The position numbers were made by a program, and so were the translations under genes. The notes under the pieces were generated by a model that did no database searches, was not told the DNA's origin, and saw nothing but the letters and a program-made list of their open reading frames with translations. Shown piece by piece: positions 1 to 9,918 of a stretch of 64,000 nt of DNA. Within the stretch, counting starts at the first letter, position 1, and each line of letters opens with the position of its first letter. This DNA comes from Taxillus chinensis (lineage: Eukaryota; Streptophyta; Magnoliopsida; Santalales; Loranthaceae): assembly GCA_023512835.1 (NCBI GenBank), contig CM042089.1, positions 55,857,427 through 55,921,426 of the forward strand, in the 5' to 3' direction.

Positions 1-789
1 TGCGGTGCGTCGGAGCTTAGTCGGAGTTTGAAATTGACGCCGAAGGTGAACTGAAGTGGGGAAGGATTGGAGAAAGGCCCTTGGGATTTATTTTTTTTTG
101 GATTTTCGTGGTTTTTTTTTAGAGAGAGATTGGAACGAAGACTCCTGGGATTTCCTTCGATTTTCGTGGGTGTTTAATCTCTGACCGGGAGCGTTTTCTT
201 AGGAAGGAGCTTGGGCGTTTTTTGATGTGAAGACTTTGGGGAAAAGGAAGAGCTTGGGCGTAATCGGTGTCTGGGTGTATTCTGGGCGTTCTTTCAGAAA
301 GCTTTTGGTCATCCCAACTCCGGGTGTTCTCTCGGGTGAAAATGCGAGCAGCGAATTTTTTGGTTGAACTCTAGGGTGTTCTCTCGTTTTGGTTTTTTTT
401 GCAAGTTTCCTTCCTTTTTTTTGGATAAGGGAGCTGGGTATGAAAAAATGGCAAAAGGGTTTTTCGTCATAGATGCGGGGTCTCTATCTGTTTCACGTGG
501 ACAGGAGACCGAATTTAAAGGGCTGGCAGAATTTTGGCTGGACAATCAATAATTGCTACATTTAATGCTCTATTATGAATGCCAGCGTTTTTAATTGCAT
601 GTTTGTGCATTGTCGGATGGTTTGGCGACATGGAGCTCGTGATTTGTCCTTTTTAATTTTTATTTTAGCACATGTGACCGACAGGCATTGAAAAACAATT
701 CTATCGGATGGCCACCGCATGGAAAACAGTCTCGTGATTGCATAGGAAATAGTTGGCGGAAATGCAGCCAAAAAGCGAAGGTCAAAGGT

Positions 790-1230
790 CAATAGGGCCA
801 AAGTGTCGGTAGGTCAAAGGTCAACGATCAACGGGTCGAAGTGTCGGCAAGGTCGAGGTCGGTGGGTTGAAGGTTAACGGTCAACGGGTCGAGGTGTCGG
901 CAGGTCGAAGGTCAACGGTCAACAAGGTTGAAGTGTCGGCGGGTCGAAGGTCGGCAGGTCGAAGGGTCGAAGGTCGGAGTGTCGGCAGCGGGGCTTCGAG
1001 GCTTCGAGGGTTGGTGGGTCGAAGGTTGAGGGGCGAGTCGAAGGTCGGAGTGTCGGCAATGGGGTTTGAGGCTTCGAATCTTCGATGCTTTGATGCTTCG
1101 AGGCTCGAGGCTTCAGGGCTCCGATGCCTCGAGGCTTCGAGGCCTTCGATGCTTCGATGCTTCGGGGCTTCGAGGCTTCGAGGCTTTGAGGGTCAATGGG
1201 TCGAAGTGCCGACGGGTTGAAGGTCAACGG
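790..1230. repeat. TCGAAGG / GGCTTCGAGG minisatellite inside the Ogre LTR
   Basis: The stretch is built from degenerate units. From about 800 to 1060 they resemble GGTCGAAGGTCAACGG and GTGTCGGCAGGTCGAAGG. From about 1065 to 1190 they become GGCTTCGAGG, GATGCTTCGATG and similar 9-12 mers. Long open frames on both strands here (about 100 codons) are by-products of the repeat. The matching region of the other LTR is 36180-36700. Confidence 0.8.
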
Positions 1231-3373
1231 TCAACGGTTAACCCCTGTTTTTTTGTAAACTTTTAATTACCCTTTTACCCCCACTTAAAATACCAAAATG
1301 GACGACCTTTCGGGGATTGTTTAGGAAGACCCATATTTGGCTAAATAGACGTTTTGGAGAGTTTCACAAGATCACTTTTTCGGGCAGTTTGACCAGGGGC
1401 ATTGACCGTCTTTTGGCAAGTTTGACTTTTTCCAACAAAAGTTGTTTTGGCCATAACTTCTTCATTTTAAATCAGGAATTGAGCTCGGTCAAGTGCGTTA
1501 CTCTCCAAATTTCATCCTCTATCACCCGATGTTGATCTTGGGGCATTTTAGGGGCTGTCAACAGAGGTTATCAATTTTGGGTTTCCGGTTAATGTCAATG
1601 CATCCATCTTGTGCAAATCATAGGGAATCTCTAAGGACCTATTCAACAAGGTATGTGGCATGGGCAAAAAGGCATATATATCAAATGAGGTTAGTATGTC
1701 CAACCCAGACAAAATGGCGTCCAACAGGCTGCCTCTCTTTGTGCACGTTTGTATACAAACGGCGTACAAAGATAAAAGGGAGTCATTTTGGACGGGTTGG
1801 TGTAACGCCTCCAAATTTGGGACTTCCAAACCGGGTGCGTTAGCGGAATATAAATATACAAATTTTATATCAATTTCAAACTATTGCTTATTTAATCAAA
1901 CAAACCATTCATTATTACAAATTTCAATCCAAGATCTTTAAGGTTTAGGGGTTTAGAGACTAAGTGTCCATAACCCATTATTACATAACAAAGCATACGA
2001 GCAAACAACTTAATAAATCTTTAAGTTTTCACACAACTTTATTTCCAAGCACTTCTCGACTCCTTATCCTAGTTTTTCCATCCGTTAATTACCTGGGGTT
2101 GGAAAAGAAATCATAAAAAAAGGGTGAGCTCAAATAGCCCAGTAAGGGTAAAATAAGCGGGTAAGGAAAAATCATGAAGATATCGAACATAGGAAATACC
2201 ATATAACATTTGCATACATGATCAACATTTCACAAGGAAATCATAACATGGAAGATTATGTTTAGACATCGTATCATAACATCATGACCTAGGTTAACTA
2301 CCCGGATACCGTATCATAACATAACATATTATCAGTTGGATTGACACTCTCCGGTGATGTTCTTTACCCAATGCATTGGAGGTCTTTCCTGGAACCACCC
2401 ATTATAAACTTACTTTGTCCAAACATAAGAGGTTATAACAACTTTAACATACATAACATGAGGCATCACATAGAATTAATAAAATATTGAAAGTTAACAA
2501 GGATAACCACGAATATCAAAATGGTTATCTACCCCAATCAATAGCATAGATTACCAAGAGAGAGATTAAAAAGAGACTAATCTAATCTTCTCAATGATAA
2601 AATGGAATTAGAAGAATAAGAAACATAAAACTCTTACAATAATAATTCCAAACAAGATAAAGAGGAAGAGAAAGGTCCCTTACAATAATAATGAAATATA
2701 GATTATAATGAAAAAGAAAAAGGGGATGAGAAAAACCCTTACAATCCGCTTGTCGCTCTCCGCGTTCTAAACCTTAAAAATATCAAAACACTAAATTAGC
2801 ATTAATGCTTGAAAAGTTCAATATCACACATATCTCTTTTATATATATATATATATATATCATACTTTAACTTATATCTTTTAATAGGCATACCGTACTT
2901 GTGGGGTTGAATATTAATTTGGGTTTCCACTTCTATTGTTGTTCCATCTCCTATTTCGATCCCATGCATCATAAGCCTTGAGTTGTGCACTAACTAGGTT
3001 ATATGCTTTGAGAGTTTTTCAATAAGATTTACTTCTTGTATTGGGTGAACGGAAAAGACGTTCGATAAGCTTATTTTTCCTACGTGTCTTCCACCTTAAC
3101 CATGAGGGGATATTAGACACGGGTCTAAAGGGAATATCAGGAGGAGATAAGGATGGGGATAGGCTGTGAGGTTGAAGCATTAACAATTGGGGTTCAGAGA
3201 AGAAGAAGGGCGATTGCCGGGGAATTCATTTTGGAAGTCGTTCCTTACGATCTTTCGCTATCTAGAACCTTAAAAATAAAAATAAAAACATAAGTTAATA
3301 TTCTCATCTTTTCACTTGAATTATAGAATGACAACGCTATGATAAAATACTATAATTTAAAATAATTACACAG

Positions 3374-3508
3374 GTATGTATATGAGGTGTCAAGGCCAAC
3401 CATGTATGTATATACGAGGTGGTACAACCTATCATATAAATAACATATGTAAGGTGGTAAAACCAACCATGAATATAGTATATATGAGGTGGTAAAACCA
3501 ACCATATA
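3374..3508. repeat. Direct repeats of a GAGGTGGTAAAACCAACCAT unit in the solo LTR
   Basis: Four degenerate copies of roughly 35-40 bp are separated by AT-rich spacers (TATGTATAT, AACATATGT, ATAGTATAT). The last two copies are nearly identical in their core. The stretch lies inside the solo LTR, upstream of its TATA box on the minus strand only if the box near 3719 is discounted; no function can be assigned. Confidence 0.6.
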
Positions 3509-3718
3509 GATCTACATAATAAATAAGAAGCGACTTCAAAATTTCAAAATCTTAAGTATTACCTTTCGTAGAACTTCGACGCTTGGTAAGTACCAAAAGC
3601 AAAAGAGGATTTGGGTAGAGTATTTGGGGTGTTAAGAGGGCTTAAGGGAGTGTTTTTAGAGGGTATTTCGTGGTGTGGCTTGAGGGATTTGTGCTTAAGA
3701 GGAGAGGCAAGACACTCC

Positions 3719-3725
3719 TTATATA
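3719..3725 (-). promoter_or_regulatory. Candidate TATA box of the solo LTR
   Basis: The minus strand reads GGCTATATAAGGAGTG, a good plant core TATA box. It is the main reason for orienting the solo LTR on the minus strand. There is no transcript evidence. Confidence 0.4.
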
Positions 3726-5186
3726 GCCAAAGATGGTAGGTGTAATAGTGTGAAAAATAGTGTACGAATTTGACTTTGGCATTAAATTAAATTATTTAAA
3801 ATATATATAATACTTTATTTTCTTCATATTATCTCTTATTAAAAACGTGGTTATCTCCTCCTACCATTAAAAAATATTTTTAATACTTTTAAACCTAGAA
3901 GGTTCCTTTGGCATCAAAAGCCCACATTGGTGTACTCCCTACTAATTCAATTATAACGTTTTTAATTTTGTAGTTTTTGACAAATGGCCAATTGTATTGC
4001 ATTACTAACTCAAATATCTACAATGGGTATCAATTTTATAATTTTTAAATATGTATAACAAAAGTTATTGAATTTTAAAGTCATACTAAAATGTTTACCC
4101 GTTCATACTGAACCTATGTGTAATATTTTAAATTCTGGAATTGATTGGTTCATATTAAATTCTGAAATTTCTACACGTTTTAGCTAAGTCATAAATGAAC
4201 AAATGGGCTTTGGTTTCATGTCAATTGGATCTGTATAATTCAAGTTATGAATTTTTGATGGGACCTCCAGAATCTGCCTCATTCACATTTTTGGGCCTTA
4301 CCTATGTTTTATACTTTTGGTAAAGTTAAGGCTTGTAATACCTACTTACCCATAATAATTTGGCTTAAGAAACTAAATGACATAATATATAGCATCTAAA
4401 CTTTTTATGACATATAAGAAATTATTTTATTTTTTTTATAACGTATTTAATATTTACGCGGATAAAATAATATAATTGCATAATCAATAAACGATAAAGT
4501 AAGATAACATTATAGCATAAAATATTATAATCCTAAACATAAACATTAATATCATATTCTATGGCCTTCGTAAAATTTCTTGAATTATATTAGCGTATGT
4601 GCGTAGGATGTGTTGTGCCTGGCGAAGAGAGCCGCACAACCCTTCTGGCTAACATTGTCGTGGTTGTCGCACGAATAACCTCAAACTTCTCCCTGTGTCT
4701 CGTCGCATTATATTGCAGCCATTGGACACGAGCATTTAGCTCATCTATAGCAAAGCATAGCTTTGTAACTTCAAGTCGTATTGCTCGCCGATCTTCATCG
4801 CGTACACTATTCTCGGATGGCAGTACTTGAGAACTTGATGCCATAACTCTTATTATTATTCTTCTTACTTCTATACTCTCTTATAAATAAAATCTCATGC
4901 TCATACCTATTTATGGAAGTCCAAATGGATACTATTCATAACGTACGGATACTATTCATAATGGCTACTTATCACATGCTATTTGAATGACTGTATTGGG
5001 TGTTTATTTTTATCGTGATAATATCTAAAATATCCTTTCTAACTATTGTTAACAATAACATTATTATTATTTTATTATTATTACTCTTTAAGTAAGAACT
5101 TAAATAGCTAAAAATTTTGCTGGTCTTACAGTTGGAGCACTTACCTAGCGTACCTTGGACAGAGGAAGAATAGAATGTGATGGTCA

Positions 5187-5202
5187 GGTCTGTCCCCCAG
5201 AG
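5187..5202 (-). other. Candidate polypurine tract of the Ogre element
   Basis: On the minus strand a purine-rich CTCTGGGGGACAGACC directly precedes the proposed LTR start TGACCATCAC. The position is right for plus-strand priming, but the tract is interrupted by pyrimidines, so the call is moderate. Confidence 0.45.
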
Positions 5203-5269
5203 TGAAAAGCAGCTTCTTGGTTGGTGGGTTTGAATAAATGTAATGAGGCATCTAAGGCCTAACAGAAAT

Positions 5270-5670
5270 GGAAAAGGCAAGCAACACCTAATCACGAATT
5301 GCAAAGGCAAGCAAGGCCTAACAAAAAGTGAAAAGGCATCCAAGGCCTGACAGAGAGTGAAAAGGCATCCAAGGCCTGACAGGAATTGAAAAGGTGTCTA
5401 GGGCCTAAGAGGAAATTGAAAAGGCATCCAAGGCCTGACATAAAGGGAAAAGACATCCAAGGCCTGACAGGAATTGAAAAGGCATCTAGGGCCTAACAGG
5501 AAATTAAAAAGGCATCCAAGGCCCGACATAAAGGGAAAAAGCATCCAAGGCCTGACAGGAACTGAAAAGGCATCTATGGCCTAACAGGAAATTGAAAAGG
5601 CATCCAAGGCCTGACAGAAAGGGAAAAGGCATCCAAGGCCTGACAAGAAATGAAAAGGCATTTAGGGCCT
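5270..5670. repeat. 29-30 bp tandem repeat in the Ogre 3' UTR (left block)
   Basis: About 13 monomers of the form AAAAGGCATCCAAGGCCTGA plus a short variable tail. Three monomer variants (tails ACAGGAATTG, AACAGGAAATTG with TCTAGGGCC, and ACATAAAGGG) recur in order, giving an apparent 88 bp trimeric higher-order unit. The block stops abruptly at the copia LTR (5671) and resumes at 20143. The fringe at 5203-5270 is diverged repeat or UTR sequence with no gene. Confidence 0.85.
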
Positions 5671-7053
5671 TGATGGTCCCTTGGAGCCTAGAGGGGGGGG
5701 GGGGTGAATAGGCTCTTATCGAAATTCTTTCTATTCTCTTATGACACAAACACTTATCCGGTTAGGTGATAGAATCACTACAGAAGATAACCAGGATAGT
5801 GGAAGTATTTTGTTTTATTATCAAAAGATAAGTACAACAAAATAGAAGCAAGACTCTCTTACACTCTGTTTACAAAAGGATTCACACACTAGCCTATATT
5901 ATGTCTTTGTACTCTTGTGCATACACAGGATTGATTCAGGCTCGCTCTCACTTCTTTTTCCAAATGTACAAGTATGAATATTTATAGAAACATTCTTAAG
6001 AGACAACCTTGGAACTTGTAGTTCCGGGAATGCGTTCAGCACTAACTATTCCTCGGTAATCTCTCCGCCTTGATCGCTGTGGTTTGTGGAGATCAAGATC
6101 TTGGGTTTGAAGAGTATAAGTGCCTTTGTGAGTTCCCAATTATAATTAAAGTTGTGTCCACATATCCGGGTGATCCACGTGTAAGATTCTTCAGGTTCTC
6201 AACGAGTTTGTCTTACTCGGGACACCACGAGTTGATAACTTTAAATGCGGTAAGTTGAAGTAGCATCATCTTGGTCTGGTGTAATTTTTCTTACTCCGTT
6301 GCTAATGAAGCTCGAAAGCTTACTCCGTGTTAGTGGTTGCTTACTCCGTATCTATTTGGTACTAGAATCCTTAGTCCGTATCAGCGCTTCCTTACTCCGC
6401 ATGTAAGTTCCTTACTCCGTATGTAACTTCCTTACTCCGTATGTAAGTTCCTTACTCCATGGGAGTCTAAAGGATCGGATGGCTTACTCCGTACTAGTAC
6501 ATCCTTACTCCGCATGAGTGAGTGGTCCGGATTCCTTACTCCGCATCTGGCTTCCTTACTCCGTGCGAATAAAGACTCGGGTCCTTATTCCGCATCAGTA
6601 CTTCCTTACTCCATATGTATGGAAGACGCGGATGCCTTACTCCGTGTCTTCTTTACTTTAGTTCACTTGAATGGAAGACTTAACTTTTTAGCTCCATGTC
6701 GACTCCTTTACTTCGTGCGACCTTGTAGACCAAGATTCTTACTCCGCATCAGTTTGACTTAGTTCGTTTGAGATATTAAGAGCAGATTCCGTAATCCGTA
6801 GCTTTTAAGTTCTTAGTCCGCACGAATGTTCCTTATTCCGTATGTATTGGTGACTTGGTTATTTACCAAGTGTTTGACGACACTCACTCTTGTCCGGATC
6901 AGGATTATGTATCCTGTCCTTAGCTTTGCTCTCACGAGTGTATCTCCGGATTAATAACATATCTTTTGCAATGATCAAAGAAACACAAAAGATCTCAAAT
7001 CAAATTACATAGGGCTTTATCAGCATGATCCAAATTCTGGGCTTGATCCAACA
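5671..7053 (-). repeat. 3' LTR of the copia element
   Basis: Length is 1383 bp. On the minus strand it starts TGTTGGATCAAGCC and ends GGGACCATCA. It is homologous to 16212-17596 (complete, plus orientation) and 19013-20142 (truncated). A run of about a dozen G (5691-5703; C on the coding strand) lies close to the U5 end in both complete copies. Short hairpins are visible, for example ACTTGGT..ACCAAGT near 6853-6871. Confidence 0.9.
6285..6850 (-). repeat. Dispersed CGGAGTAAG motif array in the copia LTR
   Basis: On the plus strand the motif CTTACTCCG, with variants CTTAGTCCG, CTTATTCCG and CTTACTTCG, occurs about 20 times at irregular spacing of roughly 15-40 bp. It often sits within TTCCTTACTCCGTATGTAAG. 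The same array is present in the other two LTR copies (about 16430-16980 and 19395-19940). Sirevirus LTRs are known to hold many copies of short CGGACT-type motifs; whether this is the same device is inference. Confidence 0.8.
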
Positions 7054-7067
7054 ATCTCCCCCAATTA
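7054..7067 (-). other. Polypurine tract of the copia element
   Basis: The minus strand reads ATTGGGGGAGAT immediately before the LTR start TGTTGGATC. Position and composition are those of a copia PPT. Confidence 0.85.
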
Positions 7068-7196
7068 TGGATATGCCCAAACCCTTTGTAATCTGATCTG
7101 GTAAGCAGCGCAAAAAGATAACATACAGAATACACATCACAACCATTTTTATTTATCAGCAACAGAATACAATTCAGCCTTTATACAAGATTTTCA

Positions 7197-9918
7197 TTAA
7201 GGTACATAAGGCTTACTATACTTGAAGATCATTGTTGCTGCTTTCTCTCTAAGCTCCATTGTCTGCTTCATCGAATAAGTGGTGTGTTGGCTCCAAGATT
7301 TGTCCACACTTAAGAATGACTTGATGAAGTAACAGACAAAGGCCCCGTAGCTATCTCCATCTGGCTGTTGTGGCACTTGCTACTTGCCCCAGAATGTCGC
7401 TTTCAGCTTCTCAGTTGGTCTCAAAGGAGTGATGCCCAACTTTTCATATAATTCGGCTTTCTTCACAGCTTCAGTCAACCTGAGACACAGTGGTTCCCAT
7501 TGATTCTTTCTTACATACTGCTCTACAATCTAATGAGAATCAATCAGAATCATCTATTTGGACTGAATCATGAAGACAACCATCATGAAATGTGGCGACA
7601 TGATCCGGTACGGAATGAGGATAGTTGAGAGAGTTCTCCATGGCTTGCTATCCTCAGCAGTTTCGTCGATAAAGGACTGAATGATATCTATACTGGGAAG
7701 ATAGCCCTCATTCCAGCACGGCAGAACTTCAAACAAGTGGCCGTCCTTGTATAGAGATGGAAACAGCCTCATCTCCATTTTAGCAGCCCTAGAGAAGTTG
7801 TCAATGTCGTTTGTTGTAAAGAGGCCTTTCTCCGAACAAAGGGTCCGAATGTCATCTGGGGAGAAGGGGTACAAGTCAGAGAGACATCTTCTCTCAGAAG
7901 AAGACGCAGCATAGGACATCATTGCCTTACGCACGCTTCCGTCCGCATCAAGAGGGTCACACGCCGCGTATGATGGGAGGAAAGTGTCAGCTGCGGATGG
8001 AGAGGATGGAGGAAGAGCTGCAGTTGAGGAGCTTGGCTGAGAGAAGCGGCTACGTTTGGGGATTTGAACTCCCTGAAGTAATGAAGAGGTAGGCCGCTTC
8101 TCAGCACGAGTGGATGAATGTGATGCAGGAGGAGCAGAAGGATCAGATGACACTCTCTCCCCCGGTATCGCAGATTGTCGGGGAGTAACGGGAGGGCGAG
8201 CCATCGTGTGCGCTAGGTCCGCGAAGGAGGTAGACAAGGAGTGGATGGACGAGGCGACTAGGTCCATCTCCTGTTCCATGGAGGTGGAGGAGTCGGTGAG
8301 GGCGGAGAGGAGTTGGGCGCCAAGAGCATCAACCTTGGCGGCGATGGCGGATATTTGGGCGCTTTGAGCTTAGGCGTGGCGGTCCAGCTGAGCGGAGAGC
8401 ACAGCGTCGGAGTGGACCGTGCCAAAAGAAGCACGCCCAAGGGCCAACTCTGGAGCTTTGGAGGACTCCCCCGCATGAACAGGAGCAGGAGTGCGCTGGG
8501 CAGAGGAGTCCGCAGGAGTATTAGCAGCAGCAGCAGAAGGGGCATCCGGAGCAGCAGAGGCATCCGGAGCAGCGGACCTGCTTTGACCAGAGAGGTCAAC
8601 AAGGGGAATGTCAACATCAGGAGAAGAAGGTCCAGCCCTAGCAGGGAAAAGACTCTGTGCGGCATGGACCGGGATGGAGGGGTTAGGGAACAGCACATCT
8701 GGAATGGAGGCCGGCGTAAGAAAACCTTGGTCCAAATTCCAGATGATCATGGTCTCTAGGGATTGAGTATGGCGAGTGTAAAACACCCAGAGATCGGTGT
8801 CAGGAATGGAGGCGGTGTGGGCAAGGCTGAAACGGAGCCAAAGGTCCGTTAAGGTGTCGGCGGAGAGATGGTCAAGGTAATCTTGGGGTTGAGGTAGGGG
8901 AGGCAAAGGAGCTTCCGGAATAGATTCCGGGACATCAGCAATTGCGGCAGCAACGGCGGTATCAACCGCGGCGGCAACAGCAAAAGTGGAGGGAGTGGGG
9001 ACATCCGCAGCAGAAGGGGCTGAGGAAACAGCTCTAGGGACACTGCGCTGAGATGGCCCCGCAACCTCGGAGGGTTCGGCACGGACGCTGTGCTGGGAGG
9101 CCCGAGAAATGGAGGGTGCAGCAACGGACCGAATCCGGGAGGATCGGTGAGCTGAGGTGACGGCAGGGGCATGGCTGTCGGAGGGGTCACCAACAGAACT
9201 ACCTTGTTGTTCCGTGGCAGGGAGAAGGCGGAGAGCGGCAGAGGGACGGCGGGCTGTTCCCATCAGGCATAATATAGCGAAGATAATAAGCCGAAGGAAA
9301 GGGAACAGCGTCAGAGCGGGCGAAATGGTCCGGATGAAGATGCCGGAAGACAATGCTTAGGATGCGCCCGAAGGAATAGTTCTTGGGTCCAGTCTGCAGC
9401 AGTCGGAACAAAAACGTCTCCCAGTCCATCGGAAGACCTTTGAAAACGCCGTACATGGCCAGAAGAAGATCGTACGGAACAGAGTCCAGAGCGGAAGTGC
9501 GAGCTAGTAAACATCGACTCAGTATGATTGCCATACAGCGGTAGCGACCTTGGAAGGACTTCACCTTGTATTCCTTGCCTTTATAGGTGCAACCCATAGA
9601 AGCCGCCATGGGATCGGCATCGGGGCGCTGTGATTCACCGGGGGGTAGACTAAGAGTAGCGCGGAGAACGTCGGGGGTAATGAGGATGGATTCACCGTGA
9701 ACATAGGAGATGATGGAGTCGCTGGTACAATGGATCCATTGGAAGTACTCGAGAATGTCGTCTATAAGAAGATCGACAGGATTGGAGATCAAGTCGAGTA
9801 TGTGAGAGGCTTCTAGAAGAGGGTGAATATGGAAAAACCAGTCCGGAGGGTTGGAGACAGCGCTCCAATCGACCAGATGGCCGGGATTGATGCCGGAAAG
9901 AGAGGTTCTGGGTGCCAT
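7197..9918 (-). pseudogene. Extra ORF of the copia element with a Ulp1/C48 peptidase-like C-terminus (decayed)
   Basis: The ORF begins MAPRTSLSG at 9918, changes frame once near 9250, then stays in one frame to TAA at 7197-7199, about 907 codons. Premature stops are TAA at 8370 and TAG at 7554, 7530 and 7380. The N-terminal 230 residues form a globular region with ESILITPDVLRATLSLPPGE, a pattern like plant-transposon-associated domains. A long Ala/Pro/Ser-rich middle follows. The C-terminal part resembles Ulp1-like peptidases: ILIPYRIMSPHF (His 7590-7592), ILIDSH (Asp 7539-7541), PQQPDGDSYGAFVC (Gln 7365-7367). Spacing His-Asp 17 and Gln-to-nucleophile 6 equals that of yeast Ulp1. Tyr (codon TAC, 7347-7349) stands at the Cys position. 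It occupies the env-like position of Sireviruses, but no signal peptide or membrane segment is seen. The peptidase call is inference from motif order; the N-terminal domain is unrecognised. Confidence 0.65.

Larger units (their letters stand above)
1801..5130 (-). mobile_element. Solo LTR (3.33 kb) with 5 bp target-site duplication
   Basis: The insertion starts TGTAACGCC and ends GTCTTACA, so it has TG..CA termini and a 5 bp inverted end (TGTAA/TTACA). It is flanked by GTTGG at 1796-1800 and 5131-5135. No gag or pol motifs, PBS or second LTR copy are visible inside, which fits a solo LTR left by LTR-LTR recombination. The minus strand carries a TATATAAGG box near 3719, suggesting minus orientation. 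An (AT)n run lies at 2839-2861. A minus-strand ORF of 84 codons (4590-4844) is not recognised and is probably fortuitous. The family is uncertain; a length over 3 kb points to a Ty3 element. Confidence 0.75.
1..5186 (-). repeat. 3' LTR of the Ogre/Tat element (partial, split by a solo LTR)
   Basis: Positions 1-1726 are a close copy of 35400-37186 inside the 5' LTR. After the solo LTR at 1801-5130 is set aside, LTR sequence resumes at 5136 and ends at 5186 in GTGATGGTCA. Read on the minus strand this end is TGACCATCAC, which pairs with the other LTR terminus at 30556 (TGTCATCAC on the plus strand) as an imperfect terminal inverted repeat. The U5 side of this LTR lies to the left of the window. 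Apart from the minisatellite, 1-1800 shows no gene; the short ORFs in it are not convincing. Confidence 0.7.

Noticed and set aside
867..1266. ORFs rich in Arg, Ser, Leu repeats (and their mirror on the other strand; also 36150-36748)
   Set aside because: They are produced by the TCGAAGG/CTTCGAGG minisatellite and have no domain or conserved start.
4590..4844. 84-codon minus-strand ORF in the solo LTR (MASSSQVLPSENSVRDED)
   Set aside because: Normal amino-acid mix, but it lies in an LTR, is short, and an overlapping frame on the other strand is open too. Not enough to call a gene.
7554..9918. Retroviral-type envelope gene after copia pol
   Set aside because: No signal peptide, no hydrophobic membrane segment and no cleavage-like site; the C-terminal motifs fit a C48 peptidase better.
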